Shown piece after piece: positions 53,635-61,881 of a DNA stretch of 64,000 nucleotides. A model generated the notes under the pieces. The model searched no databases and had not been told where the DNA came from. It saw only the letters and a list, made by a program, of their open reading frames with translations. The position numbers and the translations under genes were made by a program. The DNA comes from Desulfuromonas sp. (GTDB taxonomy: Bacteria > Desulfobacterota > Desulfuromonadia > Desulfuromonadales > Geothermobacteraceae): assembly GCA_002868905.1 (NCBI GenBank), contig PKUA01000029.1, forward strand, positions 1 through 64,000, in the 5' to 3' direction. Positions within the stretch are counted from its first letter, which is position 1. Each line of letters starts with the position of its first letter.

Positions 53635-54483
53635 ATGAGATTCTTACTCTACTTTCTGATGGCCGGCTGCCTCATTTCATTACCGGCGACAGCGGCCAAA
53701 GCCCATATACTGGATCTGAACAAGGGTGATTACATCTCGTTCGAGGATATGATGACCGACCTTGCCTCGGTTCGGATCATATTTATCGGAGAGTTGCACG
53801 ACTCCGACGCCCACCATCGCGCCCAACTGCAGGTGATCCACCAATTGAAAGAGATGGGAGTCGACGTCGCCGTCGGCCTGGAAATGTTTCAGGCAAGCGA
53901 CCAGTGGGCACTCGATCTCTGGAGCGAGGGGGAGCTTGCCGTTGATCAATTCCTGCCGATCTACAACCAGAACTGGAGCATGTGGCCGGTCTACAGCTCC
54001 ATTTTCCGCTACGCGCGGGACAATGAGATTCCGATGATCGGTCTCAACCTCGACAGGGAAGTCACCAGAATGATCGCGAGCAACGGTTTTGCCTCCCTGC
54101 CGCCGAGCGTGGCGGAGGGGCTACCGCCGATTCGGTGCGACATCAGCGGGGAATACCAGGAGTACCTGCGCAAGGCCCTCGGTGGGCATGGCGACAACGG
54201 CCAGATGTTCATGCATTTCTGTGAGGCCCAGGTCGCCTGGGATACGTTTATGGCGTGGAACCTGAACAACTACCTCCAAGCGAATCCCGGCAAAGTGATC
54301 GTCACCCTGGCTGGAAGCGGCCATAGCTGGCGCTTCGGAATCCCCGAACAGATTGAGCGGTCCTCGAAGCTTTCGCATCGCATCCTGCTTCCGGAAATGC
54401 CGGGCAGAATGGAATTGGGTCGGGCCTCGTCCAAGGATGGTGATTATCTGCTGCTTGGCACCGAAGCAGGGCCTATGCACTGA
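53635..54483 (+). CDS. ChaN-family haem-binding protein
   Basis: A 282-residue protein with a signal peptide (LLYFLMAGCLISLPATAAKA). The family signature IFIGELHDSDAHHRAQLQVI and VAVGLEMFQASDQWALDLWS are visible, and the C-terminal motif is VTLAGSGHSWRFGIPEQIE. ChaN (DUF399) proteins form dimers that stack haem between them in Campylobacter and occur with iron uptake genes. The mature form here does not show a clear lipobox, although a Cys (AGC) occurs in the signal. Neighbours with haem motifs support a haem-related role, which is inferred. Confidence 0.85.
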   Translation: MRFLLYFLMAGCLISLPATAAKAHILDLNKGDYISFEDMMTDLASVRIIFIGELHDSDAHHRAQLQVIHQLKEMGVDVAVGLEMFQASDQWALDLWSEGELAVDQFLPIYNQNWSMWPVYSSIFRYARDNEIPMIGLNLDREVTRMIASNGFASLPPSVAEGLPPIRCDISGEYQEYLRKALGGHGDNGQMFMHFCEAQVAWDTFMAWNLNNYLQANPGKVIVTLAGSGHSWRFGIPEQIERSSKLSHRILLPEMPGRMELGRASSKDGDYLLLGTEAGPMH

Positions 54484-54512
54484 GGAACGGGTTGTCCTGT
54501 CGTGATTTTGCA

Positions 54513-54626
54513 GAGACGCCCCGCTGGGCGTCTCCGATGGACATCCTGCAAAGGGAGACGTCCCAACGGGACGTCTCTACGTCACATCGATTGCCAGTGA
54601 TAGAGACGCATTGCAATGCGTCTCTA
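54513..54626. repeat. Cluster of three hairpins, GTAGAGACG family
   Basis: Three palindromes follow each other: GAGACGCCC-CGCT-GGGCGTCTC (54513-54534), GAGACGTCCC-AAC-GGGACGTCTC (54555-54577) and the fully self-complementary TAGAGACGCATTG with CAATGCGTCTCTA (54601-54626). The outer GAGACG/CGTCTC arms are constant but the cores differ. The last one ends 38 bases before the haem protein start at 54664, so it lies in its leader. Confidence 0.88.
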
Positions 54627-54663
54627 CTTCATTCGAAAATGCGATTTCATTTCTGGAGAGAAA

Positions 54664-55566
54664 ATGAAGTTTGCCCTGCCGTTATTGTTCTGCCTGGTTT
54701 TTCTCGCTTATCCACTGCAATCCCTGGCCACCGAGCAGATCGCCCTCGACACCGGTCAAGAATGCGGGTTTTGTCACCTCGACCCGTCCGGTGGGGGCGA
54801 ATTGACGACCCAAGGCGAAAAATACCTGAATGAAATTGCCGCATCGGGAGAATCGGCGACTTCCGTCCCGAGCAAAATTTTCCGTTTGCTTGTCGGCTAC
54901 CTGCATCTCCTCTTCGCCGTGTTCTGGTTCGGAACGATACTTTATGTCCACCTCGTCCTGAAACCTGCTTACGCTGCACACGGCTTGCCACGTGGAGAGA
55001 AGATAGTTGGGGTCGCCTCGTTCTGGATCGTCGGGATCACAGGGGCGATCTTGACATCCTACCGCGTCGACAACTGGCAGATGCTGCTGGAAACCCGCTT
55101 CGGCAACCTGCTGCTGGTCAAGGTCGGACTCTATCTGACCATGATTGTCTCTGCCATCCTCGTTATCAAGGTCATCGGACCGCGCCTTAAATCGAAGAAA
55201 AGCACCGAACACATCCCCGGCAAACCCTTTACAGTCGAAACTCTCCAGAAATTTGACGGCAAAGAGGGACGCCCCTGCTATTTCGCCTACCAGGGAAAAG
55301 TCTATGATGCCGGGGAGAGTCGACTTTGGCCGGCGGGCGACCATATGAAGCGGCACGCAGCGGGAACAGATCTGACCACAAGCCTCCCCCTGGCCCCCCA
55401 TGATGTGTCCGTCATGGAGCGTCTGCCGGTGGTTGGCGACTACCAAACCGGTGGTGGGGATAAAGATGCCAACGCCAAGGCCTTCTTCTTTGTCGCCTAT
55501 ATGAACTTGATCATCGTCCTGCTGATCCTTTTCATCATTGCCCTGTGGCGTTGGGGCTGGTCCTGA
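54664..55566 (+). CDS. Membrane protein with c-haem motif, CopD-like helices and cytochrome b5-like domain
   Basis: A 300-residue protein from the ATG at 54664 with a GGAGAG ribosome-binding site. A signal peptide (LLFCLVFLAYPLQSLA) is followed by QECGFCHLDPSGGG, a CXXCH haem site. Three helices (about 77-100, 118-138, 152-175) include His residues in YLHLLFAVFWFGTILYVHLV, resembling CopD-type b-haem helices. A cytochrome b5/steroid-binding-like domain (about 192-260; FDGKEGRPCYFAYQGKVYDA, then WPAGDHMKRHAAGTDL) and a final helix follow. The c-haem end is predicted periplasmic and the b5 domain cytoplasmic. It may conduct electrons across the membrane; the partners are unknown. Confidence 0.8.
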   Translation: MKFALPLLFCLVFLAYPLQSLATEQIALDTGQECGFCHLDPSGGGELTTQGEKYLNEIAASGESATSVPSKIFRLLVGYLHLLFAVFWFGTILYVHLVLKPAYAAHGLPRGEKIVGVASFWIVGITGAILTSYRVDNWQMLLETRFGNLLLVKVGLYLTMIVSAILVIKVIGPRLKSKKSTEHIPGKPFTVETLQKFDGKEGRPCYFAYQGKVYDAGESRLWPAGDHMKRHAAGTDLTTSLPLAPHDVSVMERLPVVGDYQTGGGDKDANAKAFFFVAYMNLIIVLLILFIIALWRWGWS

Positions 55567-55581
55567 TACCGGCTTAATGAA

Positions 55582-55800
55582 TCAGGTGACCATCGGGCCG
55601 GACTTGGGGTGATCGAGGTCTTCGCAGTCGTGGTAATCCCAGCAACGGGTGTGGTTGTCATTGGTTTGAACCACCATGTGGCCGGTTGACATGACACACT
55701 CCGTCACCCGCCCTTCTTCGTTGGTCGCAGGGTGCCGCACGAATGAATCATTACCCGCTTCCGTTTCCAGACATAGATGTTGATAGCGATCTTTTCGCAT
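55582..55800 (-). CDS. Conserved-looking 72-residue hypothetical protein
   Basis: It starts at ATG 55798-55800 (MRKDRYQHLCLETEAGNDSF) with AGAGGAGG upstream. The sequence has VTECVMSTGHMVVQTNDNHT and RCWDYHDCEDLDHPK, with several Cys and His. No signal peptide or membrane helix is present. The ribosome-binding site and compact length support a real gene. The end nearly meets the convergent haem protein gene. The family is not recognised. Confidence 0.75.
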   Translation of the reverse strand: MRKDRYQHLCLETEAGNDSFVRHPATNEEGRVTECVMSTGHMVVQTNDNHTRCWDYHDCEDLDHPKSGPMVT

Positions 55801-55906
55801 AATTTGCCTCCTCTGCCTTTTCATCCATTGTAAAGCAATCAGAAAATTCATGTGTTATAAGGGAGCATCTCGGACTCCATTGCTCCCGTGAATCAAAAAT
55901 TGAACT

Positions 55907-55955
55907 GTAGGTGCGGCGCTCGCTCCGCCCGGGGCGCGGCAAGCAGCGCCCCTAC
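55907..55955. repeat. GC-rich imperfect palindrome, GTAGG/CCTAC ends
   Basis: The element runs from GTAGGTGCGGCGCTCGCTCC to GCAAGCAGCGCCCCTAC, with GCGGAGC/GCGCC arms in between. The form is known from dispersed repeats in other bacteria. Its ends (GTAG...CTAC) resemble those of the GTAGAGACG family in this window, but the inside is different. Confidence 0.6.
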
Positions 55956-56011
55956 CAATTCGGTATTTTGATAGATGTCCAATCAAGCAGTAGCTCTGGA
56001 AAAGCCGTCAA

Positions 56012-56039
56012 AGAAAAGGCGCCGCACAAAGGCGACGCC
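56012..56039 (-). terminator. Probable terminator of the 76-residue zinc-knuckle gene
   Basis: On the minus strand GGCGTCGC pairs with GCGGCGCC (one G-U) and is followed by TTTTCTTT. It lies about 55 bases after the stop at 56093. The remainder of the 55801-56092 gap holds the repeat at 55907 and nothing else that could be recognised. Confidence 0.6.
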
Positions 56040-56092
56040 AGGATGAAGTGTCATGAGACGATCTCGTTAGTTACGGGACCGATCAATGCCGG

Positions 56093-56323
56093 TCATGGTC
56101 CAAACGGAGCAGGGTCACTGTACATGACTTTCTCACGCTCCGACCGGGCAATATTCAGACTGGCATTGTGCTTGAGGTGAGCATGCAACTCCCCCGTGTC
56201 CTTCTTCTCGCCCGTTTCCATCTTCCTGATGTCTGTTCCGCCACAAGATTCACACACGTAAGCATTGTGATCGCCCAGCTCGGAAACAGCTTCACTGAAC
56301 CTGTCTGTGTATTTGCCGGTCAT
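56093..56323 (-). CDS. 76-residue protein with one zinc-knuckle motif
   Basis: The ATG at 56321-56323 has GGAGACTTGCC upstream. The sequence contains YVCESCGGTDIRKMETGE, a single CXXC typical of a half zinc ribbon, and an acidic/His stretch (KDTGELHAHLKHNASLNIAR). No membrane segment is present. The family is unknown, but ribosome-binding site and terminator (56012) indicate that the gene is real. Confidence 0.72.
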   Translation of the reverse strand: MTGKYTDRFSEAVSELGDHNAYVCESCGGTDIRKMETGEKKDTGELHAHLKHNASLNIARSEREKVMYSDPAPFGP

Positions 56324-56624
56324 GGCAAGTCTCCTTTCTCAATCCCTGTTCTTCTACAAATTCCACTGAGGTGCGTTCAATCATCTGTGGTGTTTATGGG
56401 ATTGATTACATAGGCATTATAACATAAATGACCTGTTTGGTCGCCAATCCCAACCCAATACCATCCAATTATGTCCATCTGCTACCATGCCTGCCACGGA
56501 CTAACGTCCCCTAATTAAGCAAATGCGCTAAATGTAATATTATTAACCCTTGAATCAACAAAGGTTTTTTGATTTTTTAATACGAAATCGCCCGGTCAGG
56601 TTTCTCTATCGAGAGGAGGCTGGA
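56324..56624. other. Divergent intergenic region without a recognised gene
   Basis: About 300 bases separate two divergent genes. The region is AT-rich, with stretches such as TAATATTATTAACC near 56540 suggesting promoters for the YkgJ gene. A TTG-started extension of the YkgJ frame to 56550 exists but lacks a ribosome-binding site. No RNA gene or strong hairpin was found. Confidence 0.5.
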
Positions 56625-57098
56625 GTGAAAACCAAAACCGGCTGGCTGAAACGGTTATTCGGAGAAAAAGAGACTCAAACCTGCCTCGCATGCGGCGAAT
56701 GCTGCAAAGCCTTTAGTTGGCATCTGAAAGTATCGCCACTGGACATTGAACGCTGGCGTGATCTGGGCAGGGAAGATATCATCGCCCACGTCAATCTGAA
56801 GCGGGGCTGGATCTGGTATGATCCGGAAACCCGTGACCCTCTCCCCCTCTGCCCCTACCTGGTGCAAACCGCACCCGACAAGGCACACTGTGGGATCCAC
56901 GAGATCAAACCGGATGTCTGCAGGGATTACCCCAAGTTGACACATGGAGGGAGATGCTGGCGCGGCCTGGTGCTGGGGTTATTGCTGCCGCTGGCGGCAA
57001 CACCGATCCCGCGCAAATTGATCCGCTTTACCAAGCAGGCGATTTGCTACGATCGCGGACTTTCCGATTTGGGCAACCTGTTTAACGGGATGATTTAA
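56625..57098 (+). CDS. YkgJ-family Fe/Zn Cys-cluster protein
   Basis: A 157-residue protein with GTG at 56625 after AGGAGG five bases upstream, which favours this start over TTG at 56550. The Cys cluster is TCLACGECCKAFSWHL, with further Cys in LCPYLVQTAPDKAHCGIHEI and KPDVCRDYP. The pattern CXXCXXCC plus three distant Cys identifies the YkgJ (CxxCxxCC) family, whose metal is zinc or iron. The function is unknown. It stands alone between a divergent and a convergent gene. Confidence 0.9.
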   Translation: MKTKTGWLKRLFGEKETQTCLACGECCKAFSWHLKVSPLDIERWRDLGREDIIAHVNLKRGWIWYDPETRDPLPLCPYLVQTAPDKAHCGIHEIKPDVCRDYPKLTHGGRCWRGLVLGLLLPLAATPIPRKLIRFTKQAICYDRGLSDLGNLFNGMI

Positions 57099-57126
57099 AC
57101 ACCGGGCGAGGCAACCCTGTTAACCG

Positions 57127-57780
57127 CTATTCCTCAAGGCGGACGGCTACCCGCACATCTCCCCTGGTAAACCAGACTCGATCCCGCTCGATTTCCGCAA
57201 CCGTGTATCCGTCAATCACCGTCCCCTGCATGACGGGGAGATCGTTGACCACGGCCAACCGATCAGCGTTGTTTTCCTGGTATACGATCCCACTGACAAT
57301 CAGCGGCGACTCCAAACTCATTGCGCTGACGGGCTTTGCGTCTGCGGAAATGTTCTTCGTCTCAGCGGAGGCCATCGTCTTCGGCTCCAGATCCTTCACC
57401 AGGGAGGATTTTTCAACAGCAGCAGGTTGCCTGACCGGCTGCTGAACAGGGGTGGATTTCTTCTCCACCTGGGTTGTTTTCACTTCAAGTTCAGGCTTCA
57501 AAGCAACTTCAGACACCTCGGTTCGCTGTTGCTGAGAAGGTCGGGCATCCCTGATTGCACTGTCATCGTTATCTCTGTCCAGATTGATCCAGACAAGGAA
57601 TCCTCCGACAACTGCAACGGTCAGCAGGACCAATGCAGCAATCCATAGGCCTGCCCAACCTCCTTTGGCCGGTGCGGAGCTGTCACCCAACAGGATATCG
57701 CGCGAAATATCGACCTGTCCCCCGTCACGACTCGCCTTCTCCTCCTCGAGTCGTTTCAGTGCCTTGAGAATCGAACTCAT
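57127..57780 (-). CDS. gspB: GspB-like protein (T2SS assembly, B family)
   Basis: A 217-residue protein with cytoplasmic start MSSILKALKRLEEEKASRDG, one helix (LWIAALVLLTVAVVGGFLVW, about 43-65), a low-complexity periplasmic linker and a C-terminal T2SSB domain (SPLIVSGIVYQENNADRLAV). In other bacteria GspB binds the ATPase GspA and guides assembly of the secretin through peptidoglycan. It overlaps gspA in an ATGA. No secretin or other Gsp genes are in this window. Confidence 0.88.
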   Translation of the reverse strand: MSSILKALKRLEEEKASRDGGQVDISRDILLGDSSAPAKGGWAGLWIAALVLLTVAVVGGFLVWINLDRDNDDSAIRDARPSQQQRTEVSEVALKPELEVKTTQVEKKSTPVQQPVRQPAAVEKSSLVKDLEPKTMASAETKNISADAKPVSAMSLESPLIVSGIVYQENNADRLAVVNDLPVMQGTVIDGYTVAEIERDRVWFTRGDVRVAVRLEE

Positions 57781-59453
57781 GCGCGTCCTCCCATCACCAG
57801 CCGGGCAGCGGGATAACCGGCAGCCCGATACAGGAACATCATTGTCTGCGGCCCGACCTGGCCATCCTGGGAGATGCCTACTGCTCGTTGAAAATCGGTC
57901 ACGGCGCGAATGGTTCGGTCATCGAACTGACCGGTCACTTCCAATCCTTTGAATCCGGCTTTTTGCAGCAACTGTTGAAGCCTGGAAACCGAATCACCCT
58001 CCACTCCTCTTTGACTGATATAGGGGAGCTTTTCATGGTTTTTCCAGAGAAGATAGCCGCGTCCGGACCAAAAACCCTGCATGGTCGTAAGCTGCATCCT
58101 CTCTGGTTTATCAGAACCCGCCTGGACAAGAATTTCCCCACCACTGCTTTTTTCCATGGCCAGGAATCCCTGGTCAGACGTACCCGGGATCAAGCACTCA
58201 GCGATGCCCGGCACTTCGTAACGCAGGAAACCTTCCAAGCGACCTTTAAACACAGTCAGTTGCAACCCCTGCTCAGCCGCCCATCTCTCAAGAAAACCGG
58301 CATCCCTGCCGTTTTCCGGAAGAGGGGTTGCAGGGTCGACCTCCCAGGCATCGGTGACCTGCCTCAAGGCAGTTTGAAAACTTTCCGCCTCCGTTTTTTG
58401 CTCCAACCAGGCACGCACCCGATCCAAACGCTTATCCGACACCGTGGCTCCTTCACGGACTTGAACCCGGTCGGGAACTGAAGCGCTGGCAGCAGGCACA
58501 TTAACAATCGCCACGTCCCTGGGTTCCGCTGGGGTCGACTCGTTGCTGTGGCCAAACAGATTCCACCCGGCAAGGACCAGCAACAGGATCAAGAGTATTG
58601 CCCCCGCAGGATAATGCCAGGCAGTCGAGTTAACTTGGCGGGGTATTGTCCGCTTCATTTCCCGCTCGGCCCGGGACACCATCGCTCCGGCTACGCTGCG
58701 CTGTTTTTCCGAGTAGCCAATAAGCAGGCTTCGGTCGCAAATCACATTGATCAGTCTCGGGAAACCACCGCTGTAACGATAGATCCGTTTCACCGCGCGC
58801 GGGGAGAAGAGCTCCCCCCCTTTATATCCCGCGATATCAAGTCGATGCCTGATATAGGTGCCGGTATCGGATGCGTCCATCGGCCCCAGGCGATAGCGGA
58901 CAGTGATCCGTTGGCTCAACTGCCGCAGGTTGGGGGCTTCCAGCATCGCGGCCAATTCCGGCTGACCAACCAGCAAAATCTGAATCAGCTTGTCGGTTTC
59001 GGTCTCAAGGTTGGAAAGGAGCCGGATCTGCTCCAGCACCTCGGGTCGCAGGTTCTGGGCTTCGTCGATAACGAGCACGACCGTTCGCCCGGCCCGGTTT
59101 TCCTCGAGCAGAAACCTGTTCAGTTCCGCGTGAAGATCGGCGGCGCTGGTCGACTCGGCAGACAGGCCGAACTCCCGGTTGATACTTTGCAGCAGTTCGA
59201 GCGCGGAGAGGCTCGGATTGAAGATGAAAGCGAGTCGGTAGTCCTCTGTATCGAGTTGGTTAAGCAAGGTTCGAAGAACCGTCGTCTTTCCGGTGCCGAC
59301 CTCACCCGTCAGTTCGATAAACCCGACCCGCTGTTGAATACCGTACAATAAGTGAGCGAACGCATCCTTATGGTTTTTACTCAAAAACAGGAAGGCGGGG
59401 TTCGGTGTGATGGCGAACGGTTTTTCCTTGAGGCCGAAATATTCCGTATACAT
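57777..59453 (-). CDS. gspA: GspA/ExeA-like ATPase with peptidoglycan-binding domain
   Basis: A 558-residue protein. The N-terminus MYTEYFGLKEKPFAITPNPA is the ExeA signature. Walker A is TGEVGTGKTTVLRTLLNQL, Walker B VVLVIDEAQNLRPEVLEQI. A transmembrane helix at about 285-305 separates the AAA domain from a periplasmic part that ends in a PG_binding_1 fold (about 485-545, VSRLQQLLQKAGFKG, ITQ-type FQRAVGISQDGQVGPQT). ExeA-type proteins rearrange peptidoglycan for secretin assembly. It is encoded with gspB only, so its secretin may be elsewhere. Confidence 0.9.
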   Translation of the reverse strand: MYTEYFGLKEKPFAITPNPAFLFLSKNHKDAFAHLLYGIQQRVGFIELTGEVGTGKTTVLRTLLNQLDTEDYRLAFIFNPSLSALELLQSINREFGLSAESTSAADLHAELNRFLLEENRAGRTVVLVIDEAQNLRPEVLEQIRLLSNLETETDKLIQILLVGQPELAAMLEAPNLRQLSQRITVRYRLGPMDASDTGTYIRHRLDIAGYKGGELFSPRAVKRIYRYSGGFPRLINVICDRSLLIGYSEKQRSVAGAMVSRAEREMKRTIPRQVNSTAWHYPAGAILLILLLVLAGWNLFGHSNESTPAEPRDVAIVNVPAASASVPDRVQVREGATVSDKRLDRVRAWLEQKTEAESFQTALRQVTDAWEVDPATPLPENGRDAGFLERWAAEQGLQLTVFKGRLEGFLRYEVPGIAECLIPGTSDQGFLAMEKSSGGEILVQAGSDKPERMQLTTMQGFWSGRGYLLWKNHEKLPYISQRGVEGDSVSRLQQLLQKAGFKGLEVTGQFDDRTIRAVTDFQRAVGISQDGQVGPQTMMFLYRAAGYPAARLVMGGRA

Positions 59454-59626
59454 AACCTGACTCTCTTTGCCGTTGATTCATTCCGCCGGCACAGTTTACT
59501 ATTTTCTGCCGCAGTTGCGAAGGTTTCATTCCATTGCGGCTTTTCAGCAGGGTCGAACCTGCTATTCTATGTCTTGTAGAGATCAGAAAACTTCAAGCCC
59601 TCATATGAAAAGGATCAGGTGACGCC

Positions 59627-61342
59627 ATGTCGCACGATTGGAAACGCTATACCCAGTCTCCCCGTATCGCCTATTTCACCATGGAAATCGGCCTGACCCA
59701 GGAAATCCCGAGCTACAGCGGCGGCCTCGGTGTCCTTGCCGGAGATACCATCAAAAGTGGTGCGGACCTCAAGCTCCCCCTGGTCGCGGTCACCCTGTGC
59801 CACCGCCAGGGCTATTTCAGGCAGGAGATCGACGTCGAGGGGAGACAGCAGGAACATCCGCGCGCCTGGGCACCCGAGAAGCTGACCGAACACCTTCCGG
59901 CCAAGACCCTGGTCAATATCGAGGGGAGAGATGTCAAGGTTCAGGCCTGGCTCTACCGCGTCAAAAGCCCGACCGGCGGTGAAGTTCCGGTGCTGTTTCT
60001 CGACACCGACATTCCGGGCAACTCGGATGAGGACCGGCGTATCACCGATCAACTTTACGGCGGGGACCTGACCCTGCGCCTCAAGCAGGAGATCGTCCTC
60101 GGCATCGGCGGAGCGCGACTGCTCTCAGCGCTCGGCTTCCATATTTTCAAATACCATATGAACGAAGGACACGCGAGCCTGCTGACCCTCGAACTGTTGC
60201 AGCGTTCCAGACGACCGGTCGAGGACGTGTGGGATATCCAGGCTTCCCTCGACACCCACTCGGTCATCAATCAATGCGTCTTCACCACCCATACACCGGT
60301 CGAGGCGGGTCATGATCGCTTTCCTTACGACATGGCCCTGCGGGTCATGGGCGAGGTCCTCCCCCTGGCGGTGCTGAAAAGCCTGGCCGGCGAGACCGAG
60401 TTGAACACGACCGTTCTCGCGATGAACCTGAGCAAATACGTCAACGGGGTTGCCAAGAAACATGGCGAGGTCTCCAAAGCGATGTTTCCCGGTTTTGAAA
60501 TCCACGCCATCACCAACGGCGTCCACCCGTTCACCTGGACCTCCCCCTACTTCGTCTCACTGTTTGACGAATATCTCCCTGGTTGGGCCAACGAACAGGA
60601 GATGCTGGTCAGGGTCGACAACATTCCGGATGCCGATGTCTGGGATGCGCACTGCGGAGCCAAGGCCTACCTCTTCCAGTACATCAAGGAAGTCACGAGC
60701 GTCGAACTTGATCCGGACATCCTGACCATCGGTTTTGCCCGTCGTTTTGCCACCTACAAGCGCGGCGATATGATCTTCACCGACATCGAGCGACTGCTCG
60801 AACTCGGTCAGGGGAAACTGCAACTCGTGTTCGCCGGCAAGGCCCACCCCAAGGATGATCCCGGCAAGGAGGTTATTTACCGGGTCAACCAGCACATCAA
60901 ACATTTGCGAGGAAAGATCGAGGCGGTCTACCTGCCGAATTACAACATGGATGTTGCTTACCGCCTGATTCCGGGTGTCGACATCTGGCTCAATAATCCA
61001 CTCCGTCCACTGGAAGCCTCAGGGACCAGCGGCATGAAAGCCGCCTTCAACGGCGTACCGAATTTCAGCGTGCTGGATGGCTGGTGGATCGAAGGTCACA
61101 TCGAGGGGATCACGGGCTGGGCCATCGGACCACCGCCTGTTGGAACCGAAGCGGACACCAAGTCGGCCGAGAAAGACCCTGAAGACCTGTACGACAAGCT
61201 CGGATCGGTCATTATGCCGCTCTACTACGATGATCGGGCAGGATGGATCAAGGTGATGAAGAATGCCATAGGCAAGAACGCCTACTACTTCAACACCCAT
61301 TCGATGATGAGACGCTACGCGACGGAAGCATACCTCGGCTAG
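59627..61342 (+). CDS. glgP: Alpha-glucan (glycogen) phosphorylase, short form
   Basis: A 571-residue GT35 enzyme that releases glucose-1-phosphate from alpha-glucans. [20 protein letters not shown] is the start of the short-form family, [13 protein letters not shown] holds the substrate region, [16 protein letters not shown] is the phosphate-binding region, and [20 protein letters not shown] carries the PLP Lys. It is about 250 residues shorter than E. coli GlgP, as usual for this subfamily. A weak AGGATCAGGTG ribosome-binding site precedes ATG. It stands alone and is followed by a hairpin at 61364. Confidence 0.95.
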   Translation: MSHDWKRYTQSPRIAYFTMEIGLTQEIPSYSGGLGVLAGDTIKSGADLKLPLVAVTLCHRQGYFRQEIDVEGRQQEHPRAWAPEKLTEHLPAKTLVNIEGRDVKVQAWLYRVKSPTGGEVPVLFLDTDIPGNSDEDRRITDQLYGGDLTLRLKQEIVLGIGGARLLSALGFHIFKYHMNEGHASLLTLELLQRSRRPVEDVWDIQASLDTHSVINQCVFTTHTPVEAGHDRFPYDMALRVMGEVLPLAVLKSLAGETELNTTVLAMNLSKYVNGVAKKHGEVSKAMFPGFEIHAITNGVHPFTWTSPYFVSLFDEYLPGWANEQEMLVRVDNIPDADVWDAHCGAKAYLFQYIKEVTSVELDPDILTIGFARRFATYKRGDMIFTDIERLLELGQGKLQLVFAGKAHPKDDPGKEVIYRVNQHIKHLRGKIEAVYLPNYNMDVAYRLIPGVDIWLNNPLRPLEASGTSGMKAAFNGVPNFSVLDGWWIEGHIEGITGWAIGPPPVGTEADTKSAEKDPEDLYDKLGSVIMPLYYDDRAGWIKVMKNAIGKNAYYFNTHSMMRRYATEAYLG

Positions 61343-61363
61343 AAAGCGGGTTGGATTCACCTC

Positions 61364-61401
61364 GGGGTTGTCGGTCTCTCATCAATGTGGTCGACAGCCC
61401 C
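61364..61401 (+). terminator. Hairpin after glgP
   Basis: GGGGTTGTCG pairs with CGACAGCCCC (one G-U) around an 18-base loop. Only a weak T-rich stretch follows, so terminator strength is uncertain. Confidence 0.5.
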
Positions 61402-61419
61402 CCTCATTTCAATCTCCAG

Positions 61420-61866
61420 CTAAATTTCCAACATGCCCTTCAGCAGAGCGACATGATTCTCGTCACCTGACCCGAGGCTGGAAAACATCTTCTGAAGATC
61501 AGGGGTTTTAAATTCAATCGCCAGGTTGGCATGAACCTTCATAAGGGCGTTTTCCAGGGCTATCATGCTGCGAACGACCCTGTCGTGAGGCAGGTCCGGT
61601 TTTTCCTGAACAGCCTGTAAAAACTGCTTGGTACGTGTCAACAGCTCGCCGACCTGTTTCTCTGACAGGTGCGTATCGACAATGACTCTTTCCCGGAGAA
61701 GTCGCTTGGCCATCTCCAGTGCCCGGGCATGATCGGACTCTTCATCGGCCAGCTTTTCCCAGACCTGCCGGTATTTTGGATTCGACGACTCCCTCTCCGC
61801 GAGAGTTCGGTAAATCCGCTCGACAAGGTTCTCGATAAGGATACATTCCATTAGTACTTTCAACAT
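61420..61866 (-). CDS. Ferritin-like (rubrerythrin-type) four-helix protein
   Basis: A 148-residue helical protein. The helices hold acidic and His residues in the order ENLVERIYRTLAERESSNPK, ADEESDHARALEMAKRLL, IALENALMKVHANLAIEF and GSGDENHVALLKGMLE, which fits a diiron four-helix bundle (E...DEE..H, E...H). No rubredoxin domain is present. It lies 15 bases downstream of the BioD-like gene and is probably co-transcribed. Iron or oxidative-stress functions are plausible but not shown. Confidence 0.78.
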   Translation of the reverse strand: MLKVLMECILIENLVERIYRTLAERESSNPKYRQVWEKLADEESDHARALEMAKRLLRERVIVDTHLSEKQVGELLTRTKQFLQAVQEKPDLPHDRVVRSMIALENALMKVHANLAIEFKTPDLQKMFSSLGSGDENHVALLKGMLEI

Positions 61867-61881
61867 GTTATCTATTTTTCC

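Noticed and set aside
54513-54626. CRISPR array
   Set aside because: The three repeats differ in core sequence, are palindromic, have short uneven spacers and no cas genes are nearby.
56550-56624. TTG-started N-terminal extension of the YkgJ protein
   Set aside because: No ribosome-binding site; a GTG with AGGAGG five bases upstream lies at 56625.
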